A model generated the notes under the pieces. That model was not told the DNA's origin, did not search any database, and saw only the letters and a list, made by a program, of their open reading frames with translations. The translations under genes and the position numbers were made by a program. A stretch of DNA of 64,000 bases from Anoxybacteroides voinovskiense (GTDB lineage: Bacteria; Bacillota; Bacilli; Bacillales; Anoxybacillaceae): assembly GCF_014196205.1 (NCBI RefSeq), contig NZ_JACIDE010000016.1, positions 1 through 64,000 on the forward strand, written 5' to 3'. Positions 25,800 to 34,549 of the stretch are shown piece after piece; positions within the stretch are counted from its first letter, which is position 1, and each line of letters begins with the position of its first letter.

Positions 25800-26060
25800 C
25801 AAGATACCGTGAACTACTTGCGACTTAGCGAACGCTTGAAGTGAGAACTTTTCACTATGATGAAAGCGACTTTTCGTTTCTTCTAAGCGTAGCTTCGGGT
25901 CGTTCCAACCATAGACGTCCGGCCATTCGGAGGCTCTTTTGTTTGGATATTTTATCATTCTAGCCGAGAAGCCTCCCACTTCAACCGCAGGTAAGTGGTG
26001 GAGGAGGTCAAGCATGCAAAAAAGCTGTCTGACTGAACGCCAATTCATTCCCCTCTTATC
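25800..26060 (-). mobile_element. Probable noncoding remnant of an IS200/IS605-type element
   Basis: No convincing gene. On the minus strand there are features I associate with tnpB 3' ends: a GAAGTGGGAGGCTTCTCGGC block, a hairpin pairing CCACTTAC with GAAGTGGG-type bases (26000-26030), a GGAACGACCCGAAG block and stem GTGAAAAGTTCTCAC (25843-25857). An 84-codon frame here has no ribosome site and I do not count it as coding. Assignment is by pattern memory only. Confidence 0.3.
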
Positions 26061-26160
26061 GTTTTGTTACGTCCTTCACACGATGGAAGAGGGGATTTTT
26101 CTATGACATTGGAAAACTGATATCCTTTCCATACTTGAAGGTGATAAGGAGGGGAGCGCT

Positions 26161-26664
26161 ATGTTGAATAGGAGAGATTTTCTTAGCAGATCGTTAAAAG
26201 GAGCAGCTGGGTTATTTGCTGTTTCGGTATTGCCTGTAGGGCTAGCTGCCTGTAGTAACGATAAGAAAAGTATCGATACAAGCTCCATGGCCAATCTAGG
26301 TCCTTTAAGCGAGTTAGAAAAGGGGGAGTTTCCGAAAAAGGTGCCGTATAAAGTAAAAATAAAAGATGCATGGACCGAACAGGAAAGGGATGGGTTTGTG
26401 TATATCAATAAAAATAAGGAAGATAACTCTTTGCTAATTATGTCCCCAGTTTGCACCCATCTAGGCTGTACAATAGGAGATGCGGAAGTGAATATGCAGA
26501 AAAAAGGTGTCCGCTTTTTTTGTCCGTGCCACGGCGGGCAATATGATGAATACGGCATCAATGTAGGAGGACCGCCGCCAAGACCGTTAGATATATTTGA
26601 CACTTATATTCAAGATGGCAATGTTTATATTGCTGTACTGAGCCCGAGAAAAAGAGAAAAATAA
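26161..26664 (+). CDS. Rieske [2Fe-2S] lipoprotein with Tat-type signal
   Basis: A 167-residue protein with a twin-arginine start (NRRDFLSRS) and a lipobox-like LAAC (Cys31). The Rieske domain has CTHLGC (Cys98, His100, Cys103) and CPCHGG (Cys121, Cys123, His124); Cys98, His100, Cys121 and His124 should bind the cluster and Cys103-Cys123 form a disulfide. It is a stand-alone electron-transfer protein; no cytochrome b partner is adjacent. AAGGAGGGGAG precedes the ATG. Its partner in this island is unknown. Confidence 0.88.
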   Translation: MLNRRDFLSRSLKGAAGLFAVSVLPVGLAACSNDKKSIDTSSMANLGPLSELEKGEFPKKVPYKVKIKDAWTEQERDGFVYINKNKEDNSLLIMSPVCTHLGCTIGDAEVNMQKKGVRFFCPCHGGQYDEYGINVGGPPPRPLDIFDTYIQDGNVYIAVLSPRKREK

Positions 26665-26752
26665 AAAGACTAAAGGGATGCTGCCACAATAAAAATGAAA
26701 ATCAGAAGAAAATCCCCTTGTTTTTTTCATCATTCCGTAAATAGAAAAGAAG

Positions 26753-26787
26753 AGCAGCAGGCTGAAAAATTCAACCTGCTGCTTTTT
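26753..26787. terminator. Bidirectional terminator
   Basis: Stem AGCAGCAGG (26753-26761) with CCTGCTGCT (26775-26783), T-rich on both sides, between the convergent Rieske and YVTN genes. Confidence 0.85.
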
Positions 26788-26789
26788 AT

Positions 26790-27866
26790 TTATGGCATGA
26801 TGCTGATTCCATTCGGAATTTCACCTACTTGAATCGTTTTGATTACTTTGCTTTGCTCTTTATCAATGACACTCACCGTGTTGTCAAACATATTGGTGAC
26901 GAAAACATATTTTTGATTCGCACTTGTGACAACTCCGTGCGCTCCTTTACCCGTTTCTATTGTGGCAACTACTTGTTTCGTTTTTATGTTTATTTTGCTT
27001 ACAGAATGAGACGGTGCATTTTTCGTCCCTTGATTGGCTACATAAGCAAATGTATCGTCAGGATCCATGTACACTTGGGCTGGTCCTTTTCCGACCGGCA
27101 CTTTTTCCACTTTCCCGCTTGCTAAGTCAACAATGGCGAGGGCATTCTCTGCATTTAACGTTACGGCTAATGTTTTACCGTCCGAAGTAATACCGGTTGT
27201 TACAGGAGTAGACCCTACTTTTATTTTCTTTTCTTCTTTCATCGTTTCTAAATTGAGGATGCTGACGCTATCTTCTCCCATGTTGGCAATATACGCATAA
27301 CGACTATCTTTAGAGATCCGGAAACCATGCGGACCTTTTCCAGTTGGAATTGTTTGTATGACTGAATAGCTCGCCATATCAATGACTGAAACGTTATTGT
27401 CCTCATTATTGGTAACGAGAGCATATTTTCCATTTTCGGTGAAAACGATATGAGCAGGGTGATTCCCTACTTCCACTTTCTTTATTAATTCGTCCGTTTC
27501 TGTATTATAAAACAACGCCATCCCTTTCATATCCATTGATTGATCATTTCCGTGTTGCATTTCCGGAACTAACGTAGCGCCGAGAATTTTTCCGTTAGGA
27601 GAAACTTGGACGTTATGAACCGCACCGTCTACTTTGATTGCTGCGACCACTTGATTCGTTTCTACATCAATTTTTGAAATACTCCCGCCTTCATTAGCAG
27701 TAAAGTAATATTTTTTCGTTTCCTTTCTTTGCTCTTTTTTGGTGGTTGCGGCCTGTTTGTTTTCACCTAAAGCAGTGTTATTTTTTGGAGAATTCGTTCC
27801 GCAACCTCCTAAAACAAACATAACCATCGCCAATAAGGTTAACAACGCAATGATCGTTTTACGCAT
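26790..27866 (-). CDS. YVTN beta-propeller lipoprotein
   Basis: About 358 residues: signal with lipobox VLGGC, a Lys/Gln-rich linker, then repeated blades of the YVTN/YncE type (YALVTNNEDNNVSVIDMAS, YAYIANMGEDSVSILNLET, YVFVTNMFDNTVSVIDKEQ), seven in all as far as I can count. An insertion with HGNDQSMDMKGM in blade two is Met/His-rich. Such propellers are surface binding scaffolds, and some occur with metal or nitrous-oxide systems. GGAGG lies 6-9 bases before a TTG/ATG pair; I use the ATG. Specific function unknown. Confidence 0.8.
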   Translation of the reverse strand: MRKTIIALLTLLAMVMFVLGGCGTNSPKNNTALGENKQAATTKKEQRKETKKYYFTANEGGSISKIDVETNQVVAAIKVDGAVHNVQVSPNGKILGATLVPEMQHGNDQSMDMKGMALFYNTETDELIKKVEVGNHPAHIVFTENGKYALVTNNEDNNVSVIDMASYSVIQTIPTGKGPHGFRISKDSRYAYIANMGEDSVSILNLETMKEEKKIKVGSTPVTTGITSDGKTLAVTLNAENALAIVDLASGKVEKVPVGKGPAQVYMDPDDTFAYVANQGTKNAPSHSVSKINIKTKQVVATIETGKGAHGVVTSANQKYVFVTNMFDNTVSVIDKEQSKVIKTIQVGEIPNGISIMP

Positions 27867-27990
27867 CAAGTATTTCCTCCTTTTGCTTTATTGTGTTTGA
27901 AGACATGATATTAGCAAAAATATTTAGTCGCTGTGACGAATTTCACAACAAAAATAAAATTTCTTAAAATAGTTACAGTTTATTGAAATT

Positions 27991-28020
27991 CATAAATTCT
28001 GCAAATTTATCCTATAAAAT
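27991..28020 (+). promoter_or_regulatory. Direct-repeat promoter, site 2
   Basis: CATAAATTCTG (27991) and CAAATTTATCC (28002) 11 bp apart, -10 TAAAAT (28015-28020) 13 bp after the second repeat start. It points toward the truncated ORF at 28039; the divergent YVTN gene lies on the other side. Confidence 0.62.
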
Positions 28021-28038
28021 AAAAGCATTTTAAATTAT

Positions 28039-28227
28039 TTGTGGAATAAGAAGGGAAAAGTGTTGTGGGAGCGGGTTTCGGGTGTGCAATTTGGTCCTGG
28101 TATAGGGGAGGAGACAAAATTTCCAGGGAATGTTGGTCATCATTCTTCTGATCATCATTCCATCAAGAAATCACAGGAGCAGATTACACAATTACAGGCA
28201 GACAATGAACGCTTTGCGGGCAAATGA
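28039..28227 (+). pseudogene. ORF truncated by a repeat element
   Basis: The frame runs GHHSSDHHSIKKSQEQITQL and then crosses into element sequence at 28202, ending on repeat-derived codons. Another frame starts with a hydrophobic stretch (VVGAGFGCAIWSWYRGG), so an ancestral short membrane protein with a His-rich, coiled-coil tail may have been frameshifted and cut. Parent family not recognised. Confidence 0.35.
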
Positions 28228-28332
28228 TATTTGCCCGCTGGCGTTCTTGTTCGAGGGAAGAGGCAGGAAAGCTTGTGTTCAGTCAAATGATTCTGTGTTT
28301 TTTAGTAAAACAATGGATAATCAACACTCGTG
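28202..28332 (+). repeat. Right half of the 247-bp inverted-repeat element
   Basis: Starts inside the large hairpin arm (ACAATGAACGC) and runs to a complete right terminal repeat (TGGATAATCAACACTCGTG, 28314-28332). The left half is missing, so it is a deletion derivative. Confidence 0.8.
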
Positions 28333-28402
28333 ATATTATTATTAAGTTTTACATACAACTAAGTGGAATAGCATACAAAAATATGTTGGAGAAAGGTAGT
28401 TG

Positions 28403-28792
28403 ATGGAAGTGTTTCATTATACGGTTGAAGTACAAAGGGAAATGGATGAAACGATGGAAATATTGGAGGAGAGTTTAAAAAGAGAAGGATTTGGATTTTT
28501 GTGGAAATTTAACGTCACGGAAAAGCTTCAAGAAAAAGGATTCGATTTTCAACCACCGTTTGTGATTTTGGAAGTATGCAATCCTCAAGAGGCAGCGCGT
28601 GTACTTTCTGAAAATTTATTGGCAGGTTATTTTTTGCCATGCAAAATCGTGGTGTATAAAGAAAATGAAACGACAAAAATTGGGATGCCAAAACCAACGA
28701 TGCTGATCAGTATGATGAATAATGAGCAATTGAAACAATTAGCGGAGGATATTGAAAAAAGATTGATATCCTGTATCGATGAATGCAAATAA
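28403..28792 (+). CDS. DUF302-domain protein
   Basis: A 129-residue soluble protein matching DUF302 (VEREMDETMEILEESLKREGF-like start, then GFDFQPPFVILEVCNPQEAARVL and LPCKIVVYKE). DUF302 proteins are small dimeric alpha/beta proteins of unknown role that often lie near metal and redox genes, as here. AAAGG is six bases from ATG 28403. Two or three cysteines could bind metal (inference). Confidence 0.8.
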   Translation: MEVFHYTVEVQREMDETMEILEESLKREGFGFLWKFNVTEKLQEKGFDFQPPFVILEVCNPQEAARVLSENLLAGYFLPCKIVVYKENETTKIGMPKPTMLISMMNNEQLKQLAEDIEKRLISCIDECK

Positions 28793-28893
28793 ACAGTTGC
28801 TGAAAATATACAAATAGGCTGATACTATGACGTGGCGAGCGGACAGTTTAATGTAAAGAGATAATCGGCGACAAAAATTTGTAACGTTTAATG

Positions 28894-28923
28894 AACACTT
28901 TCTCCATACTTTTTCTTTATTCT
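28894..28923 (+). promoter_or_regulatory. Direct-repeat promoter, site 3
   Basis: AACACTTTCTC (28894) and CATACTTTTTC (28905), -10 TATTCT (28918-28923). It is upstream of the Met-rich secreted protein. Confidence 0.7.
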
Positions 28924-28954
28924 AAAACTAGAAAAGGATGGAGGTGTTGAAAAA

Positions 28955-29212
28955 ATGAAAAAATTTATTTCAGGTTTGCTTGTATTTGTTTCGGCTATTG
29001 GGTTAGCCACAGCTGTTTTTGCAGCAAGTGATAGTAATAGTTGGGGAAAAATGTTGCCGTTAATGAAACAAATGCATCCAAATTTCTCAGAAGAACAATT
29101 ACAAAAAATGTATGAGCAGTGCCGAAATACTAAAAATATGGATCAAATGATGGAACATATGATGAATAATGGCAAAATGAATCAACAGATGAAACAAGGG
29201 TATATGATGTGA
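28955..29212 (+). CDS. Small secreted Met-rich protein
   Basis: An 85-residue exported protein: signal peptide ending AVFAA, then a helical core MLPLMKQMHPNFSEEQLQKM with one cysteine (YEQC), and a Met/Asn/Gln/His tail (MMEHMMNNGKMNQQMKQGYM). The tail suits Cu(I) binding outside the cell. Related short proteins in Bacillus are annotated only loosely. GGATGGAGGTG precedes the ATG. A decayed copy with the same promoter lies at 25395. Confidence 0.75.
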   Translation: MKKFISGLLVFVSAIGLATAVFAASDSNSWGKMLPLMKQMHPNFSEEQLQKMYEQCRNTKNMDQMMEHMMNNGKMNQQMKQGYMM

Positions 29213-29223
29213 AGAGTTATGGA

Positions 29224-29258
29224 AACACTGTAGCCTTAAAACTACAGTGTTTTTTTCG
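29224..29258 (+). terminator. Terminator after the Met-rich protein
   Basis: Stem AACACTGTAG (29224-29233) with CTACAGTGTT (29242-29251), then a T run. Confidence 0.92.
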
Positions 29259-29317
29259 TCTGCCTGTTGTTGTATGCTATTTATAAGTTCATGTGTGTTT
29301 AACGGTTGCATAAAATC

Positions 29318-29347
29318 CATCGATTCTGCAAATTTATGTTGTAAAAT
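29318..29347 (+). promoter_or_regulatory. Direct-repeat promoter, site 4
   Basis: CATCGATTCTG (29318) and CAAATTTATGT (29329), -10 TAAAAT (29342-29347). It drives the GTG start at 29389, which matches a sensor kinase start. Confidence 0.65.
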
Positions 29348-29388
29348 AAAAAGCACTCATAATGGGCTCTCATAAGGAAGGGACAAAC

Positions 29389-31519
29389 GTGCGAAAACTT
29401 TCATTTAGCACAGAACCCGGTTATGTAGCCGCTACGCAAGAAATTGCGGTCAAACCGAATGTGGCATACACATTCAGTGGAAAAATCAAAACCCATTTAA
29501 CGAAAGCCCGTGCGTTCTTTAATGTTGAATTTTTAGATAGCCAAAATCGCCGAATTGCTTGGGTAGACAATCGCTATAGCCAATTGACGGGCACAAGACC
29601 TTGGACGGATCGACAACTGACCTTTAAGACGCCTGCGAATGTGGTGAAAGTGCGCATCTATTTAGAGGTCGAGCATCAATCACCAACCGCATTAGGGGAA
29701 GCATGGTTTGATAATGTTCAATTAGAGGAAGCCCAAGTTTCTTCCAGCTATAATCCAGTGTTAAACAGCAGCTTCGAAGGAAGCGTGACGAATTGGAGCG
29801 GAACGGGCGGAAGCGTCGATCATACGGAATCGTTCGACGGGGCTTACTCTCGCAAAATATCGAGAACCAGCACCACACAATCAGCTAGTGAATATAAGCA
29901 GACGGTGATCGTAGGGCAAGCTTCAAGTGATACGCCGCTTCGTCTGACACTCACAGGTCTTTCCAAAGCGCAGGATGTCAAAGCCAATGGTACCGTGAGT
30001 GCAAGCGATTATTCCATTACCGCGAAAGTGTATTTTGTAGACGGAACGACTCAAACGTATATGGCTGATTTTTCGATCGGCACGCAAGATTGGAACCGTG
30101 CCGCCGTTTCGATTCAACCTTCCAAGCCAATGGATAAAATCGACATATCCGCTGTCTTCCGCGGAAACTATACAGGAACGGTCTGGTTTGACGCCATTCG
30201 CTTGATGGAAGGCAACGTCATAACGAAAAACAAGTATGACGCCAATGGCAACTATGTGGAGGAAGAAACAGATGAAGCCGGGTATGTCACGAAAAAGAAC
30301 TATGATGCCGTAGGAAATCTGTTGAGCGAATACGATGAGAAGGGAAATCAAAAACAGTACAAGTATGACCCATCCAATCGTTTAAAACAACTCCTATTGG
30401 CGAACGGAACGTCTGTCAACTATGATTATGACTTGAACGGTAACATGACTTCTAAAGTCATTCAAACGAGCAGCGGTCCGTCACAAAGATTTACCTATTC
30501 TTATGATAAGACGGGAAAACTTCTGAAAACGGTCGGTCCGCTTAACGATGTGACAACCAATGAATATGATGCGAACGGCAATAAAATTAAAACCGTCTTA
30601 CCGAAAGGAAATACAATTCAATGGATGTACGACGAAACGGAACGGGTCGACACGATTTCTTACAATGGAGTTCCGTATTACGAATTCCGTTACGACAAAA
30701 ACGGAAACGAACTGTCTGTGCAATATGTAAAGGATGGCACGACGAAAACAAGAAAATTTGACTCGGCGAATTCGGGTCATCGAACAGTCCGACCGCGGGG
30801 GATTACAAAAATGGACGTATCCGACCACCTCGGATAAATTGCAACAGTTCCTATTCTCGCACGGATCGTTTAGTCAAACGATTACGTACCAATACAACGC
30901 CTTGGACCAAAATACCATCGTTCAAGACGAAGCGTATACGTATCGCTTTGACTATGACGAGAGAGGACACGTTCGCACGTTTACGACTGGAAACGGAGCG
31001 GGAGCCACCTTCACGTATGATGACCGCGGCTTGGTGAAAAGTCTGTCAGTGGGGACGGCAGATGGAACCGAGTTATTGGCGGAAACGTACCGTTATGACG
31101 AAAACGGCAATCGGACGAAAATCGAGTCCCCGACAGGAGAAGCGATCGTTTACCGTTACGATGCGCTCGATCAACTAGTGGAAGAGCAATGGCCGGATGG
31201 AACGACGATCGCGTATACGTACGATGGATTCGGGAATCGGAAGCAAATCGTGGAAACGAAAGATGGGCAGTCGACGACGACCACAGCTGATTATCATGCG
31301 GCGAATCAATTGGTTCGTTTCGGCGATGAAACGATCACGTACGATGCGAACGGCAACCGGACCGAAGACGGTGAGTACCAATATGAATGGAACGAAGCCG
31401 ACCAGCTTGTCGCTATCCCTCGAAAAGGCGAAAGCACGCCGTTTGTGACGTACCAATACGATGAAGACGGCCGCCACATTCACAAGACCGTGAATGGCGT
31501 CATAAAAATGATCGGATGA
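29389..31519 (+). pseudogene. RHS/YD-repeat fragment fused to a kinase start, frameshifted
   Basis: GTG 29389 begins MRKLSFS, matching the first codons of the kinase at 32500 (MRKLSFK) with a similar ribosome site. It then switches to an RHS/WapA-type sequence: a carbohydrate-binding-like part (NPVLNSSFEGSVTNWSGTGG) and many YD repeats (YDANGNYVEEETDEAG, YRYDENGNRTKIESPTG). Register changes near 30770: the first frame ends at 30837 while homology continues from KFDSAN into RVIEQSDRGGLQKW in another frame to 31519. The C-terminal RHS core end and toxin are missing. It is therefore a chimeric, frameshifted and truncated gene; the frameshift could also be a sequencing error. Confidence 0.8.
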
Positions 31520-31670
31520 AAAAGAGCAAGGAGAGGATATTGTGTGAGGAGAAGGTTCTTAGAAGCAGGGGGAATTGTCAGAATTAAAGCGAATTTTCAT
31601 GTTATCGTACATAGTGAAATGGTATAATATGTTTAATAAGTCCCACCTTAATTGAAAGGAGTGAAAAAGC

Positions 31671-31913
31671 ATGGATTTTGTACGAGTAATAAAACACAGT
31701 AATGATTTGGAAAAATTTATAGACATACCTGAAGGGTTAAAGAATAGGAAAGTAGAGATTATTATCCTTCCTTATACAGATCAAGAAGATATAGAACAAG
31801 GGGAAAAAAAGAGCTTGAGGGGAGCTCTATCAAAGTACAAAAATGAGGTTTTGCAAAATCAAGAAAGCGATGCTTGGTCTAAAAACGTGGTGGATAAATA
31901 TGAAAATCGTTGA
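31671..31913 (+). CDS. Antitoxin of a PIN-domain toxin
   Basis: An 80-residue protein with VRVIKHSNDLEKFIDIPEGLKNRKVEIIILP, the swapped-hairpin pattern of small antitoxins, and an acidic, Lys-rich tail. AAAGGAG lies upstream of the ATG. It overlaps the PIN toxin by 14 bases, so it is most likely the cognate antitoxin and repressor. Confidence 0.72.
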   Translation: MDFVRVIKHSNDLEKFIDIPEGLKNRKVEIIILPYTDQEDIEQGEKKSLRGALSKYKNEVLQNQESDAWSKNVVDKYENR

Positions 31914-32268
31914 TGCAAACATTGTTCTAAGATATTTGCTTAATGATCATGATGATTTGTCAGCGAAAGCCGCAGCGATTATTGAAAATAACAAGGTGTT
32001 ATTGCCAAATGAGGTAGTAGTTGAAGTTGTTTATGTTCTTGAAAAAGTGTACAGAGTAAAAAACGACGAGATATGTGATACTCTTTTAGAACTGTTTAAG
32101 TACGATAATATCGACGTGGATGATATGGAAATATTAGAAGAAGCGCTCATTCTCTTTAAAGAAAGACGGCTAGACTTTGTTGATACTCTTTTATATGCCT
32201 ATAATAAAGTGAAGGGGTACCAGGTATATACGTTCGATAAGAAGCTAAATAAGTTACTTAAGGAATAG
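31900..32268 (+). CDS. PIN-domain toxin (VapC-like)
   Basis: A 122-residue PIN RNase: MKIVDANIVLRYLLNDHDD carries the first acidic residue (Asp5), VVVEVVYVLEK the second, LDFVDTLLYAY the third and VYTFDKKLNKLL the last. These acidic residues bind metal for RNA cleavage. ATG 31900 lies within the end of the antitoxin gene with GGTGG upstream. Confidence 0.82.
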   Translation: MKIVDANIVLRYLLNDHDDLSAKAAAIIENNKVLLPNEVVVEVVYVLEKVYRVKNDEICDTLLELFKYDNIDVDDMEILEEALILFKERRLDFVDTLLYAYNKVKGYQVYTFDKKLNKLLKE

Positions 32269-32314
32269 GCATCATTGGAATGTGGACATTGATTATCACT
32301 ATATAAACTAAACC

Positions 32315-32368
32315 AAAAGAAGTAACCACTTCCCTAAAACTAACGGATGAAGCTGGTTACTTCTTTTT
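32315..32368 (+). terminator. Terminator after the PIN toxin
   Basis: Fourteen-base stem AAAAGAAGTAACCA with TGGTTACTTCTTTT, ending in T. Confidence 0.88.
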
Positions 32369-32437
32369 GCTAATCTTTAATCTGGTTAGATATCGTGCAG
32401 TCCCCTGTCTCAACCTCACAGGCGCATGTCGTCCCTC

Positions 32438-32468
32438 CACATTTTCTCCACATTTTTTCTGCTATAAT
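32438..32468 (+). promoter_or_regulatory. Direct-repeat promoter, site 5 (kinase/regulator operon)
   Basis: CACATTTTCTC (32438) and CACATTTTTTC (32449), almost identical 11-mers, -10 TATAAT (32463-32468) 14 bp after the second repeat start. It lies 32 bp before the kinase start, so the two-component operon probably controls itself. Confidence 0.75.
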
Positions 32469-32499
32469 AAAGAAAAACGCCTGTAAGGAAGGAATCTTT

Positions 32500-33903
32500 G
32501 TGCGAAAACTTTCGTTTAAGTTAGGACTATTATTTTTTGTCTTTGTGCTAGGAATCGAAACGGTGTTATTTGCGTCGTTGTATGTGACGCTTGTGAACGC
32601 GAGAATTAATGAAGAATTTGAGCAGTTGTTGGCAAGAGGGAATAATCATCGGGATGTATTGGAAAAAAGCTATCATCTTTCTACGTTAGAACATGTCGTG
32701 ATGATGGAGTCGGAAGCAGAAACGGATGTCGTCATTACCGATGCGAACGGGAATATTTTATATTTTTCTGATCACATTTTGCCGTTTGCAAAAAAACTCA
32801 TTCCGTCTGTCGATGTTCGCCACATTTCTCATAGCGGGATGGTCGTACAAAACAACTGGAAAAAACAACCGTATATCGCCACCGCCAGCCCGATTCGGAT
32901 GGACGGAGAGATAAAAGGGTATGTGTACATGTTTCAGCGGACAGCTTCCATTCAAAATATGATTTCTAAATTAAAACATCATTTTCTTGTTGTTGGGATT
33001 GTTTCTGTCTTTTTGACGATTATGACGATTTTTTTCTTATCAAGAGTCATTACGATTCCGCTCATTCGGATGAAACAAGCGACCGAAAAATTGAGCAAGG
33101 GGGACTTTTCTGTCCGCCTGCAAGTAAAAGGAGAAGATGAGTTGGCACAGTTAGGAAAAGCGATTCAAACACTTGCGGCCGATTTGGAATATTTGAAAAA
33201 AGAACGAAACGAATTTTTAGCGAGCATTTCACACGAGTTGCGCACACCGCTTACATATGTGAAAGGATATGCCGACATTGCGCGCAGACCGAATATAGCC
33301 GAAGAAGAACGAGCAAAATATTTGTCCATTATTTATGAAGAAGCAGAGCATATGCAAAAATTAGTGAAAGACTTGTTTGAGCTCGCGAAAATGGATCAAC
33401 ATTCGTTTCAAATCAAGAAAGAGCCAACCCCACTGTGCCTTTTTTTGAAAAAAATATACGAGAAAATGTATCCTGCTTTTCAGACGAAAAATATGTCTCT
33501 TGTCTACCGCTGCGAGGAAAACATTGCCGTCCATATCGATCAACAGCGTTTTGAGCAAGTGATGATGAATCTTTTGGACAATGCGTTAAAATATTCTCAT
33601 CAAGGTTCTACCGTTTCCATTGATGTAAGAATGGAGAAAAAGAACGTGATGATCATGATTTCCGACGAAGGAGTCGGCATTCCCGAAAAAGATTTGCCGC
33701 ATATTTTTGAACGATTTTATAGGGTGGATAAATCAAGATCGAGAACAGGCGGAGGGACTGGACTCGGGTTGGCGATTGTGAAAGAAATTGTCGAAGCGCA
33801 CGGTGGTTCGATTTACGCAACGAGCCAATTCGGAAAAGGGACAAACATGATCATTACATTGCCGAGGGGGGATGAAGGTGTACACGATATTACTAGTGGA
33901 TGA
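32500..33903 (+). CDS. Sensor histidine kinase (HAMP type)
   Basis: A 467-residue membrane kinase: TM1 (about 8-30), an extracytoplasmic sensor of about 130 residues (ANGNILYFSDHILPF), TM2 (about 165-187), HAMP, then the dimerisation helix with SISHELRTPLTY (phospho-His245) and the ATPase domain (NLLDNALKYS N-box, DEGVGIPEKD G1, GGGTGLGLAIVKEI G2). It starts at GTG 32500 after AAGGAAGG. It overlaps the regulator gene. By its regulon and neighbours I infer it senses copper or envelope redox stress; no ligand motif proves this. Confidence 0.88.
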   Translation: MRKLSFKLGLLFFVFVLGIETVLFASLYVTLVNARINEEFEQLLARGNNHRDVLEKSYHLSTLEHVVMMESEAETDVVITDANGNILYFSDHILPFAKKLIPSVDVRHISHSGMVVQNNWKKQPYIATASPIRMDGEIKGYVYMFQRTASIQNMISKLKHHFLVVGIVSVFLTIMTIFFLSRVITIPLIRMKQATEKLSKGDFSVRLQVKGEDELAQLGKAIQTLAADLEYLKKERNEFLASISHELRTPLTYVKGYADIARRPNIAEEERAKYLSIIYEEAEHMQKLVKDLFELAKMDQHSFQIKKEPTPLCLFLKKIYEKMYPAFQTKNMSLVYRCEENIAVHIDQQRFEQVMMNLLDNALKYSHQGSTVSIDVRMEKKNVMIMISDEGVGIPEKDLPHIFERFYRVDKSRSRTGGGTGLGLAIVKEIVEAHGGSIYATSQFGKGTNMIITLPRGDEGVHDITSG

Positions 33904-34549
33904 CGAAAAACGAATGTTGGATTTATTAGAGCTGTATCTTACCCCGAATGGATACCGTTGTGTCAAATGCGAGTCAGGAGTAGCGGCGATTCGCTATTTA
34001 GAAAATAATAAAGCAGACCTTGTGTTGCTTGATGTCATGATGCCAGAGATGGACGGATGGGAAACGTGCAAACAAATACGAGAGTTTTCGAATGTCCCAA
34101 TTATTATGGTTACCGCAAGAGATGCAACGACAGATGTTGTTCAAGGACTAAAAATCGGTGCAGATGATTATATTACAAAACCGTTTGACGAATCCGAATT
34201 GCTCGCTCGGATCGAAGCGGTATTGCGCCGTTCGGTCGGAAAACAAACGAAACTGGAGTTTCACGGCTTAGTTTGGGATGAAGCGCAGCATAAAGTCCAA
34301 TATGCAGGGCACGATATTTTTCTCACGCCAAAAGAGTTTGCCATTTTAGGACTTTTTCTCAAACATCCAAACCGAGTATTTAGCCGAGAGCAACTCATCG
34401 TGACATTATGGGGGTATAACGCCAATACAGAAGAACGGACCATCGATTCGCATGTGAAAAATATTCGCGAAAAGCTCCGCCAGGCTGGTTTTCCGATTGA
34501 TCAGTTTCTGCAAACCGTTTGGGGAGTAGGATATAAATGGGAGGCATAA
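33878..34549 (+). CDS. OmpR/PhoB-family response regulator
   Basis: About 223 residues: receiver domain with VDDEKRM, phospho-acceptor Asp52 in LLDVMMPEMDG, Thr in MVTARD and Lys in ITKPFD, then a winged helix (FLTPKEFAILGLFLKHPNRVFSREQL, RTIDSHVKNIREKL). GTG 33878 sits six bases after GAGGGGGG; the in-frame ATG at 33872 touches that site. The gene overlaps the kinase 3' end by 26 bases; the kinase-first order is the less usual one. It is the best candidate to bind the nine direct-repeat promoters of this island, since this family binds 10-11-bp direct repeats near -35. Confidence 0.88.
   Translation: MYTILLVDDEKRMLDLLELYLTPNGYRCVKCESGVAAIRYLENNKADLVLLDVMMPEMDGWETCKQIREFSNVPIIMVTARDATTDVVQGLKIGADDYITKPFDESELLARIEAVLRRSVGKQTKLEFHGLVWDEAQHKVQYAGHDIFLTPKEFAILGLFLKHPNRVFSREQLIVTLWGYNANTEERTIDSHVKNIREKLRQAGFPIDQFLQTVWGVGYKWEA

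Noticed and set aside
25794-26048. 84-codon minus-strand frame
   Set aside because: Lies in hairpin-rich DNA with no ribosome site; better read as a mobile-element remnant.
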